Part shown: one piece after another, positions 27,755-35,337 of the stretch
Layout of the letters: the number at the start of each line of letters is the position of its first letter
Numbering within the stretch: position 1 is the stretch's first letter
Origin: Methanobacteriota archaeon
GTDB lineage: Archaea; Thermoplasmatota; Thermoplasmata; UBA10834
Direction of reading: 5' to 3'
Assembly: GCA_020348345.1 (NCBI GenBank)
Contig: CP070748.1
Coordinates: forward strand, 570,667 to 634,666
Length of the DNA stretch: 64,000 nucleotides
The notes under the pieces: model-generated
Databases searched by the model: none
The model's input: only the letters and a program-made list of their open reading frames with translations
What the model was told of the DNA's origin: nothing
Made by a program: the position numbers and the translations under genes

Positions 27755-29781
27755 GCATAATCCGCAGGAGAGCGGTCGTTGTCGTCGCATTGGCGATCAC
27801 GATATTCACCGCCACAACGTCGATCCTGTCGGAGCTACAGTCCGTCCCAGCCGCTTTCGCCGGCTCGGGCGATTACATAATCCATGCCAACGATTCTCCT
27901 ACGATATTCTCAAGCCGAGTCGATGTCGGCCTTGTACCATTGCTGCTATCTCAGGAGAACATCTCTGACGCCTGGGCCGAGATAGTTACGTTCTCCGCTT
28001 CGGGAAGCCAATCATTCGTTGTCAGGGGAATGAACCTTGATTCGGTGAAATCCGCTGAGCGCTTCGCCATCGACCTGCGTTCGGAGCTGGGGGATCGATT
28101 CGATCCGAGCGACGGGATCGTGGGGTCAAGGCTGATGCACGCGCTCGATATCGTGCCGCCGTGCATAATCCCCGTCTCTGGCAGCTATACAACACGTGTT
28201 GAATTCGTGGAGGTGGTCGGGTCGTTCGAAACCGGAACCTACCTGGACGACGAGCTAGTAGTCTCGGAGCAGGTCGCGAGGTACCTGTCTGGAATGCCTC
28301 CGGGCATGGCGTCATTGATAGCCGTCGAGACCGACGACCCTGAATGGCTCGGAGAGGTGCTGTCATCCGATAGCGCGCATTTCGCCCTGTCTAACGTCGA
28401 AGTGTCCAAAACAGCAGTCGTCGCCATTGAGGAGGTGATGGTAACGATGGAGGCGCATAACTGGGGCTCTGTGGCGGACGACGCGACCATATGCATTTCT
28501 GTCAATGGCATTCTGACTGATGAACTCACCGTGGCAATAGACCCCACGAGTGTTATTGCCATCATGCGTCCAGTCATCTTGGAACAGTTGGGTACCCACT
28601 CGATAGAGGTCTGGGTATCAGGAAGCTTCTCTTCGAGAACGACGCTGAATGTGACAGTTGTGGACCCGTATCTTACTCTTGCAGCTCCTTCCACAGCGTT
28701 TCTGGGCTCGCAGTTCGAGATAAGCGTATTCGATTGCTATGGCGCTCCCGTGTCGGGCGCTGAGGTTTCGTTTGAGGTCGATGACGAACGGGGAAGTGTC
28801 ATAACCGATGACGACGGGGTTGTCGCGATTCTGGTATCCCGTACGGGCTCGTGCTTTCTCAACGCTTCATATGTTGACTACGATGACGCATCAGCTGTCG
28901 TGCAGATTGTGGATCTCGGACTGTACCCAGACGAGTTCCTGCCTCGCGTTGTCTCTTTCGTATTATCAGACGACAGCGTGAGCGAATCCGATGAAGTGAA
29001 AGGCGTGATCGTTGTGGAGAACACCGGAGCGGTTGAAGGCCTGTTCTACTTGCCCGTCTTGATGGATTCATCCACAAAGATGCTTCTGAATATCTCTCTT
29101 GAGCCGGCGGAAAGACGCTCTGTCACAATAGCGATAAGCGACATCGCTGTCGGCACACACACGATTCAGGTGGGAGCATTCGCTCACGAGCTGACGGTGG
29201 AGCCTTGGTTTGCCGACGAGTCCGACTTGGTGCAGTTGATGCTTCGCTATGGCGGAACTGGAGCGTTGTCTTCTGGCGCCTCAGTTCCGATTTACCAGGC
29301 AGCGCAGATATCAGAAGGCAATGTTGCGGTAGCGCTGTTCTCGGTAGGAGCGATATCTGCGGTGCTGGCAACGTTGGCCATATCTGCGACATTCGCAAAG
29401 GAAGTCAGAGAGGGAAGACGGACGCTGGGTATTCTGCGTACGATCGGAGCCTCGAACGGCCGCATAAGAAGGATAGTCCTGCCTCAGGCCCTCTTCAGCG
29501 GGGCCATCGGCGCCGTCATAGGCATCATTGCAGGGATTACCGTCACCTACGCGTTGACGAGAGCCGGAGCGTTCATCGCCTTCGGACATGCGCTCGTCTT
29601 CGAGCCGGATGTGTATGTTTTAGCCCTAATAACAGGATGGACTGCAGTTATCAGCGTGGCGAGTTCCCTTGCGTCAGCCGAGGTTGCCGTTCGCGAGAGC
29701 CCGTTGTCCTCGATAAGGAACTTGGACGGCAGGAACTCCATCGAAGCGGACGAGTCGAGAGGGTCGCCGATTGACGAGTGA
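27748..29781 (+). CDS. FtsX/MacB-type ABC permease, subunit 2, with Ig-like insertion
   Basis: A 677-residue membrane protein. A membrane span at about 7-25 is followed by a long extracellular part: a MacB-like periplasmic region to about 220, then Ig-like beta modules (for example PSTAFLGSQFEISVFDCYG and a CARDB-like DDSVSESDEVKGVIVVENTG) to about 490, and three C-terminal spans with KEVREGRRTLGILRTIGAS, the FtsX motif. GTG 27748 has AAGGAGG at 27734-27740. MacB-family permeases are usually about 400 residues; the inserted adhesion-type modules are unusual. Forms a heterodimeric permease with the preceding gene, by overlap and shared motif. Confidence 0.82.
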   Translation: MLSIIRRRAVVVVALAITIFTATTSILSELQSVPAAFAGSGDYIIHANDSPTIFSSRVDVGLVPLLLSQENISDAWAEIVTFSASGSQSFVVRGMNLDSVKSAERFAIDLRSELGDRFDPSDGIVGSRLMHALDIVPPCIIPVSGSYTTRVEFVEVVGSFETGTYLDDELVVSEQVARYLSGMPPGMASLIAVETDDPEWLGEVLSSDSAHFALSNVEVSKTAVVAIEEVMVTMEAHNWGSVADDATICISVNGILTDELTVAIDPTSVIAIMRPVILEQLGTHSIEVWVSGSFSSRTTLNVTVVDPYLTLAAPSTAFLGSQFEISVFDCYGAPVSGAEVSFEVDDERGSVITDDDGVVAILVSRTGSCFLNASYVDYDDASAVVQIVDLGLYPDEFLPRVVSFVLSDDSVSESDEVKGVIVVENTGAVEGLFYLPVLMDSSTKMLLNISLEPAERRSVTIAISDIAVGTHTIQVGAFAHELTVEPWFADESDLVQLMLRYGGTGALSSGASVPIYQAAQISEGNVAVALFSVGAISAVLATLAISATFAKEVREGRRTLGILRTIGASNGRIRRIVLPQALFSGAIGAVIGIIAGITVTYALTRAGAFIAFGHALVFEPDVYVLALITGWTAVISVASSLASAEVAVRESPLSSIRNLDGRNSIEADESRGSPIDE

Positions 29782-29786
29782 ATCAC

Positions 29787-30662
29787 TCATGCCTTCACTT
29801 CAATCCAGAGCTGGACGGGATTTTCGCTGTACAGGTATGGCTCTGATCCTTCCTCCTGGATGTACAACATGAACACCAATCGGAAGACACCGGGTGTGTC
29901 GAGGTGGAAGAGAACGGACACATTCCAGGTGTCTCCACGGTCGAGGGTGCGGTTGAACCATTGCTCCCCGAAAACCGTCGTGTTGTTCGCTCCGAAGGAG
30001 TTCAACGAGAACACTCTTGGACCATCCTCGCCATTATGCATCTCGATTAGAAGTGTGAGGTTGGTGCCCGCGTCGTACGTGGTATTGATCTTTGCGCTGC
30101 CCCACTCATCCGTCATCGCGTAGTATGTCCGAGAAGGGTATTCCGCGGTTATGATCAGGCCAATTGATATTGCCGAGACGACAAGCGCGGTTCCTAGCAT
30201 GGCTGCAACTACCTTGTCAATCTTGAACGGCTCCTCCTTTGCCTTCAATTCCTCAGTAGCTTCCTCCGTCTTCTTTCGGTCTGCAGGCCACACGAGCACC
30301 TCCAGGGCGACAGCTCCGAGTGTGAACAAGATCATCGATGCTCGCGTGGTGTCCGAATTGAGTCCGATGGGAGTCAGCACGAGCAGAAGACCCAGGAGGA
30401 TGACTACGAGGATGCTCAGGCCCATGCTTAGGACGAACTTAGCCTCAATGGAGGTGTTCTTCCAAAAGACGAGGCGTACCAATGCAAATCCAGGCATGAA
30501 GAAGAGGTACGGGATACCGACGATGACAGCGGCGGCCGTCCCTGGGTATGCCAGAAGCACCAGGGTGGCGAGGACGGAATATGCGCATATGACAATTCTC
30601 TGGCCAACATGGCTTTCCAGAAACGCGCCTATGCGGTCGAGGCGATCGGACATGTCAGACAC
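29787..30662 (-). CDS. DUF1616 family membrane protein
   Basis: A 291-residue archaeal membrane protein. Four hydrophobic segments in the N-terminal 130 residues include GIPYLFFMPGFALVRLVFW, the recognisable DUF1616 (PF07760) stretch; a fifth span lies at about 155-175, and the remaining 115 residues form an outside beta-sandwich (NLTLLIEMHNGEDGPRVFSL...) with several N-glycosylation-type NxT sites. Members are common near archaeal surface-polymer and glycosylation genes; the molecular role is unknown. Convergent with the permease operon, 5 bases apart. ATG 30653 is a possible later start. Confidence 0.78.
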   Translation of the reverse strand: MSDMSDRLDRIGAFLESHVGQRIVICAYSVLATLVLLAYPGTAAAVIVGIPYLFFMPGFALVRLVFWKNTSIEAKFVLSMGLSILVVILLGLLLVLTPIGLNSDTTRASMILFTLGAVALEVLVWPADRKKTEEATEELKAKEEPFKIDKVVAAMLGTALVVSAISIGLIITAEYPSRTYYAMTDEWGSAKINTTYDAGTNLTLLIEMHNGEDGPRVFSLNSFGANNTTVFGEQWFNRTLDRGDTWNVSVLFHLDTPGVFRLVFMLYIQEEGSEPYLYSENPVQLWIEVKA

Positions 30663-30810
30663 CTATCGTCCCCCCTGGGTGCTGTAATGACTCCTGCATA
30701 TATTTGTTTGTGTAGCTACCGCGCGACGCGTGTCATGCGTGTGCGCGTAAGGCTTCGTAACGCGTCAGCAGTATCCAGTTCGATTACGATCGATGCTGCA
30801 TCTGAGCAAC

Positions 30811-30820
30811 GTATTTAAAT
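30811..30820 (+). promoter_or_regulatory. TATA box for the double zinc-ribbon membrane protein
   Basis: GTATTTAAAT at 30811-30820, about 57 bases before ATG 30877; expected transcription start near 30845. Confidence 0.5.
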
Positions 30821-30876
30821 GGCGAACCCAATAGCGACATAATATCGTCATTCCTGCTGCATATAGAGATGGTCTG

Positions 30877-31623
30877 ATGTCTCCGGAACAGGAAGAGGAA
30901 GATGCCGCGTGTCCCGTCTGCGGAAAGACGGTGGGCCTGGACGTGATGTCCTGTCCTTACTGCGGCGCGGAGTTCGAGGAGGAAGAGACCGCCGCCGTCG
31001 AGATCGTTGACGAGAGCGAAAGCGCCGAGTGTCCTGTGTGCGGAATGATGGTTAGCCTATCTGTTTCTTCGTGTCCTAACTGTGGCGCAGAATTCGAAGA
31101 GGAACAGGTCGAAGAGATCATAGAAGTGGAGGAGAGGGAGGTACCTGAGAAGGTCAAGACGAAGCGGGTGGAGCCTAGAGAGGTCGCATTTGGGATTCCG
31201 ACCAGCATAGTGGACTTCCGTGTGATAGGAATCGCCCTCATACTCGTTGGAATCCTCGGCGCCCAGGTGGCTGCTATGATCGATTGGTACTGGAAGTGGG
31301 TTCCGCCCATCGAAGACAATCTCGCAATGTTCGTAATGCTTCCGGTGGTCGTACTCATCATTGGCCTTTTGATATTCATGCTCGCGAAGAAGGCTCTCGC
31401 TGCAGGAGGGAAGGTCCCGGGAAGTGCACCTGGACTCTCCCTGTCGGTATTCCTCTTCGGCATCATCGCGCTGATCGTGATGCTGATGTGGAACCCAATA
31501 AACTCCGCGCTCGAAAGCAGCAAGGCTGGTGTCGCAGGTGGGTTCCTTCTGATATTCGTAGTGGGAGTCCTTCTCGTGTTCATGGGCATGCGTTCCACTT
31601 CTGAGAAGCGATCACCTGCCTGA
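30877..31623 (+). CDS. Double zinc-ribbon membrane protein
   Basis: 248 residues. Two near-identical zinc ribbons occur in the first 75 residues: CPVCGKTVGLDVMSCPYCGAEF and CPVCGMMVSLSVSSCPNCG, each followed by an acidic stretch. Four membrane spans follow (about 115-235), ending in a short basic tail. Such ribbon-plus-membrane proteins are frequent in Thermoplasmatota and of unknown role. The duplicated ribbon probably arose by internal tandem duplication. A second zinc-ribbon membrane protein (C-terminal ribbon) lies at 59.3 kb. Confidence 0.8.
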   Translation: MSPEQEEEDAACPVCGKTVGLDVMSCPYCGAEFEEEETAAVEIVDESESAECPVCGMMVSLSVSSCPNCGAEFEEEQVEEIIEVEEREVPEKVKTKRVEPREVAFGIPTSIVDFRVIGIALILVGILGAQVAAMIDWYWKWVPPIEDNLAMFVMLPVVVLIIGLLIFMLAKKALAAGGKVPGSAPGLSLSVFLFGIIALIVMLMWNPINSALESSKAGVAGGFLLIFVVGVLLVFMGMRSTSEKRSPA

Positions 31624-31663
31624 AGCGCTTGGTCATCGATGCTGGCTTCAGACATAGGTTCAG

Positions 31664-31844
31664 CTAGCCGTCTTCCTGTCGTTTTTCGTGTCCGAAGCCG
31701 ACCGTGCCCTCATCAACTCCGTCAACTGGCAGGCCGCACTGGGGGCAGAGGTCTCTTGAAGAGAATGCTGTAAGACGGCACTCAACAGCCTTGAAACACC
31801 GCGCTATCGATTCAACGCTCCTGTCCTATACGAGCCTGTGACAT
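31664..31844 (-). pseudogene. Small zinc-ribbon protein gene interrupted by a +1 frameshift
   Basis: ATG 31844 opens MSQARIGQER and then stops. One extra base near 31817 separates it from a 53-codon open frame on the same strand reading VESIARCFKAVECR, then RDLCPQCGLPVDG and ending at TAG 31664. Joined, they give about 60 residues with a CxxC ribbon and a second Cys pair. CTTAAAAG on the minus strand is centred 27 bases before ATG 31844, ideal for a leaderless archaeal transcript, which argues the gene was or is real. A sequencing error would restore it. Confidence 0.4.
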
Positions 31845-31877
31845 GCGCTCTGGTTGGTGTGGTGGGGCTTTTAAGAG

Positions 31878-31926
31878 GGCGTTCTGAATCAGCCAGGGTC
31901 GCGCACTAGCGACTCGCAAGAACGCC
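31878..31926. ncRNA. Nested inverted repeat, possible structured RNA
   Basis: Outer stem GGCGTTCT (31878-31885) with AGAACGCC (31919-31926), 8 bp perfect; inner stem GTCGC (31898-31902) with GCGAC (31909-31913). A smaller CCGT-CCT-ACGG hairpin follows downstream. A symmetrical TATA-like box is 3 bases upstream, too close to drive the whole element on the plus strand. No known RNA family is recognised. Confidence 0.25.
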
Positions 31927-32120
31927 GTAACCGATGCCGTCCTACGGGATGCCCTCAGGGGTGTTTTGCGAAGCCAGTAACGGAATAATTATATACTCAT
32001 AACCCGATTAATTGCGTCAGCGCAGAAGGGATGGACCAGCAGAGGCTGGAAGCGCGTTATAGCGACGAAATCGTCTCTTCAGCGTGATTGCAAACAAGGA
32101 ACGAGGAGAGTGAGGCGCGC

Positions 32121-32654
32121 ATGGAAAGGAAGATCATCATGATCATGCTGACGTTGGTAGTCGTGGCAATCGTAGTCGTAGGAGTCGTCATGATCGCCGC
32201 TGTGGGCATCAAGAGAGGAGGTGGCTTCACACAACTGTTCGACCAGCTGGAGGACTCTGGAGAGCTGGAGAATCAGTACATGATACTCGAACTACCGTCC
32301 AACTGGGATGCGGGTGATGTCAAGAGCGTCAGCGACACTATCGTTGACATGTACTTCGACGAACACACAGTTGAGCAGACGACAGTCTATGTCACGACCT
32401 TGTACTTCGTGTACACCGGCAACAAATGGAATAATCCCGACCACGGAACCATGTTCAGGATTCCAATCGAGGATGACTGGGGTGTGCTCGGCTGGAAGTC
32501 CATCGTTCACGGGCTGTTCTGGGTACAGGTGTCGTCTGCCACGAACCTCTCGGCTGAGTACGACATCGGCGATGTTATTGAGCTCGAGACCACCTTGGTC
32601 AACGCGGGCGGTACGTTGGCTTTTAGCGAATGGTCCGTGTCCAACACGCTGTGA
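32121..32654 (+). CDS. Membrane-anchored protein of unknown function
   Basis: 177 residues. One N-terminal span (IIMIMLTLVVVAIVVVGVVMI) precedes an outside domain of about 145 residues rich in aromatic and acidic residues, with a VYVTTLYFVYTGNKW segment and a C-terminal ELETTLVNAGGTLAF that resembles the edge strand of a CARDB/DUF4352-type beta-sandwich. I do not recognise the family. ATG 32121 is preceded by CGAGGAGAGTGAGG; the frame is open from 32088 but that part is not signal-like. Probably transcribed alone from the AT-rich box near 31990. Confidence 0.6.
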   Translation: MERKIIMIMLTLVVVAIVVVGVVMIAAVGIKRGGGFTQLFDQLEDSGELENQYMILELPSNWDAGDVKSVSDTIVDMYFDEHTVEQTTVYVTTLYFVYTGNKWNNPDHGTMFRIPIEDDWGVLGWKSIVHGLFWVQVSSATNLSAEYDIGDVIELETTLVNAGGTLAFSEWSVSNTL

Positions 32655-32930
32655 GTGATTCACAGGATCGAAACCATTTCCCGCGCCCCTTCCTCCGAGC
32701 CAACGAAGAGGTGGGCCGTCGGATGGGAGCCATTCTATTACTAAATTGTTTCGATTCCGGGCGGTACATGGCTGCGGACCGAGCGGGAAAAGGATTTAGC
32801 CTGGAGGAATTCATAAACAGGCATGGGCCGAACTGGGCGTCGCCCTGCAGCAAACCATCGTCAATGACGGTCTTCATTCAGAGACACTACTGCTCGAGAG
32901 GGCAGCACCCCCCACTGAGAGAGATTCGCC
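32655..32930. other. Intergenic region before the GLTN-repeat protein
   Basis: No supported gene. A TATA-like ATTCATAAAC at 32808-32817 preceded by CTGGAGG could be the promoter of the 32931 gene. A 106-codon frame crosses the region but overlaps the end of the previous gene and has no family features. Confidence 0.35.
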
Positions 32931-35318
32931 TTGCGAAGAGAAGAAGGTAATGCAAATCAAGACCCCCCTCAAAAGGCCAAATCGAGAGGGCTCACTAACG
33001 GCGTGAGCGATCCCAAATACTCAACTGCCGGCAGAGTCAACGGCAGATCTCTCGGTCGTACAAACAGCATCACAAATGGCCTCGCTAGCGGCCTGACTAA
33101 CGGCCTGACCAACGGTCTGACCAACGGCCTCACGAATGGCCTGACGAATGGTGGCGGTGCCACGGAAGGCCTGCGCGTTACCTATTCTCGAAGGAGAGTT
33201 GAAGGCGCGTTAACAGCTCTTCGCGGGCGGTTGATGATCGTCGCGGCTCTATGCGCTTTCATCTTGGCCGTTCCCTACCTTCTGATCTACACCTTCCCTC
33301 CTGACGAGGTTGCTATTGACGGTTACTTCCTTGACTGGCTCGATGCAAGCGTGTTCGTCGATACACCAGATGCAGAGAATCCTGACGTCTCCATCGCTGA
33401 GTATGCGACGAAGGCGGATTCCTCATCGTCCTACTTCTATCTGAAAACCGACGGTCAGCTGTTCCGAGGCGTTGATGGAGGAGCGGACGGATTCTACATC
33501 TTCGTGGATGTTGACGGGTCGTCGTCATCCGGCTATTCCGTGAGAGGCCTTGGCGCCGATTCGCTGATCATCCTTGTTGGCTGGGACTACCGTGTGGTCA
33601 AGCAGGAGCTGTATTTCTTCGACCATCGTATCGATTCGAACGACTTCGCGGGCTTTGAGCTGTCCGGCAACGTCGACATTGCGTTCCGAGAAGACAGAAT
33701 GGAGCTCGAAGCCAAGGGGATGCTCACTCATTCCTCCCTCGTTGCGATATGTGCTCGCCATACTGATTCCCAGGACGATTGGTCCGAGGTGAATTTCGGC
33801 ACTGATGGGCCCTCGGTGCGCGTGCTCGAAGACCATAACGCTCTGCCAGTGCTCACCGGCAGCACGGACGAGCAGATGCTGACCCTCGAACTGGTTTCGA
33901 AGGGTCCTGGGCTGAAGGTTCTGGGGTTGAGTTTCGATGTTCTTGGCAACCTGACGGCAGCTCAAATCAAGGCCACCAAAGGTATGGAAGTTCTCGGAGC
34001 GGGTGACGCTGCCTCGGTGGCTTTCGACGCTCCTTTGACGTTGCAGAACGGAGACGACGTGTCGATCGACGTTCTAGTCACATTCCCACCGGAGGCCGCT
34101 GCGGGTACCTACGGGCTGAAACTGAACAAGAGCCTAGGGCTGATAACTGATGCATCGGCGACGATCACCATCGAGTCGTTGCAGACAGGATCTCTGATAA
34201 CGCATGTGCTCTCAGCGCCCGAAGCGATTACGATAGATGGCGCGTTTGCTGACTGGGACACACGGCCAATGAGGACCGATCCGATTGGAGATGTCATGCT
34301 CACCATGGATGCTGAATCCGCTGCGGAGAACGTTGACATAAGTGCCGCGAAGACGTCCTCGCTCGAGGACCATGCGTTCTTCTACCTCGCAGTGGACGGC
34401 ACGATGATGGCAGGCGCAAGAGTGCCAGGCGATATGGCACGCTGGGCGGAGATTCAGCAGGATTCGGACATCGTCAGCAACATCACAGCGGCCAAGTACG
34501 GCGCTGACTTCGCCTATGTGTTCGTTGATACAGATTTCAATCAGAGCACTGGCTTTATCATTGGCGGTTCGGAGACGATGATCGTCGTGTCCGGCAAGGC
34601 TGGTGTGATTCTCTCATCGAAGGCATACTCGTATGATGGAGGAAGCTGGATAGACGCCCGCAACGTGGACGCAGCGATCGATGCCTATCAGATGGAGATA
34701 GGTTGCTCCTTCGAAGATCTGGGGATTACGATAGACGAGGCCTACGCTTTGACATTCGTCGCACAGGACTGGCGCGGATGTGAGGATTACCTTCAGGGGT
34801 ATCTTCCCGCGGCTATTCCTTCCGGGTTTCGCGAATTCGGCGGGGTGATTCTGAACGAGATCTTCGCAACCCAGCCGAATCTGTTCAATGATTGGGTCGA
34901 AATATACAACACTGGAATCGAGACCATCGACTTAAGCGGTTGGACTATCGTCGTAGACGATGTCGTGCTTTACACCTATCCAGAGGGAACAACCATCGAT
35001 CCGGGGGAGTTGCTGCTTGTGGAAGGCCTTAACACGGAAAAGGGCTACTTATTCGAACTGTTCGACGATTCGGCCGTGCTCGTGGACGACGTGACTATTC
35101 CTTTGTGGAACATCAAGAGCTTCGGACGCGTCGGCACGCCTGATGATGAGTACTCCACATGGGAATGGATGGACCCAACACCCGGAGATATCAACATTGG
35201 TCAGTTGGCTATCCCCGAGTTTGGAGACGTCATAGTACCGGTATCGATAGTGACAATTATGTTCTTCGCCATTATGCGAAGGAGAAGAACTGCAAACGAC
35301 AGAACAGAGACCGAATAG
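32931..35318 (+). CDS. Surface protein with N-terminal GLTN repeat, lamin-tail domain and PEF-type sorting tail
   Basis: About 795 residues. The N-terminus is polar and contains five GLTN units (see repeat), followed by a basic stretch and a membrane span (MIVAALCAFILAVPYLLIY, about 101-120). The outside part has two related modules beginning VAIDGYFLDWLDA and ITIDGAFADWDT (about 128 and 430), each a carbohydrate-binding-like sandwich, then a lamin-tail (LTD) domain at about 640-750 (VILNEIFATQPNLFNDWVEI). The C-terminus reads IPEFGDVIVPV, a hydrophobic stretch and RRRR, the layout of PEF-CTERM archaeosortase substrates. The TTG 32931 start is uncertain; GTG 33003 would keep the repeat. Confidence 0.78.
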   Translation: MRREEGNANQDPPQKAKSRGLTNGVSDPKYSTAGRVNGRSLGRTNSITNGLASGLTNGLTNGLTNGLTNGLTNGGGATEGLRVTYSRRRVEGALTALRGRLMIVAALCAFILAVPYLLIYTFPPDEVAIDGYFLDWLDASVFVDTPDAENPDVSIAEYATKADSSSSYFYLKTDGQLFRGVDGGADGFYIFVDVDGSSSSGYSVRGLGADSLIILVGWDYRVVKQELYFFDHRIDSNDFAGFELSGNVDIAFREDRMELEAKGMLTHSSLVAICARHTDSQDDWSEVNFGTDGPSVRVLEDHNALPVLTGSTDEQMLTLELVSKGPGLKVLGLSFDVLGNLTAAQIKATKGMEVLGAGDAASVAFDAPLTLQNGDDVSIDVLVTFPPEAAAGTYGLKLNKSLGLITDASATITIESLQTGSLITHVLSAPEAITIDGAFADWDTRPMRTDPIGDVMLTMDAESAAENVDISAAKTSSLEDHAFFYLAVDGTMMAGARVPGDMARWAEIQQDSDIVSNITAAKYGADFAYVFVDTDFNQSTGFIIGGSETMIVVSGKAGVILSSKAYSYDGGSWIDARNVDAAIDAYQMEIGCSFEDLGITIDEAYALTFVAQDWRGCEDYLQGYLPAAIPSGFREFGGVILNEIFATQPNLFNDWVEIYNTGIETIDLSGWTIVVDDVVLYTYPEGTTIDPGELLLVEGLNTEKGYLFELFDDSAVLVDDVTIPLWNIKSFGRVGTPDDEYSTWEWMDPTPGDINIGQLAIPEFGDVIVPVSIVTIMFFAIMRRRRTANDRTETE
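33090..33149 (+). repeat. 12-base tandem repeat encoding GLTN
   Basis: Five consecutive copies of GGCCTGACCAAC with synonymous or near-synonymous changes (ACT/ACC/ACG, AAC/AAT, GGC/GGT), encoding GLTN five times. Related units RTNSITN and GLASG precede it (33057-33089). The third-position variation shows that the peptide repeat, not the DNA repeat alone, has been kept. Confidence 0.85.
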
Positions 35319-35337
35319 AATCGCGAGGGGTATATAC

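Larger units (their letters stand above)
31624..32120. other. Long intergenic region with a broken gene and a structured element
   Basis: About 500 bases without an intact gene. It contains a frameshifted small zinc-ribbon gene on the minus strand (31664-31844), a near-palindromic TATA-like CTTTTAAG at 31868-31875, a nested inverted repeat at 31878-31926, and an AT-rich box (AATTATATACTC, 31986-31997) that probably drives the membrane protein at 32121. Confidence 0.5.

Noticed and set aside
32630-32950. 106-codon frame between the small membrane protein and the GLTN-repeat gene
   Set aside because: Overlaps the end of a real gene and has no start signal or domain.
33090-33149. CRISPR or other regularly spaced repeat
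   Set aside because: It is a direct 12-base tandem repeat with no spacers inside a coding frame.
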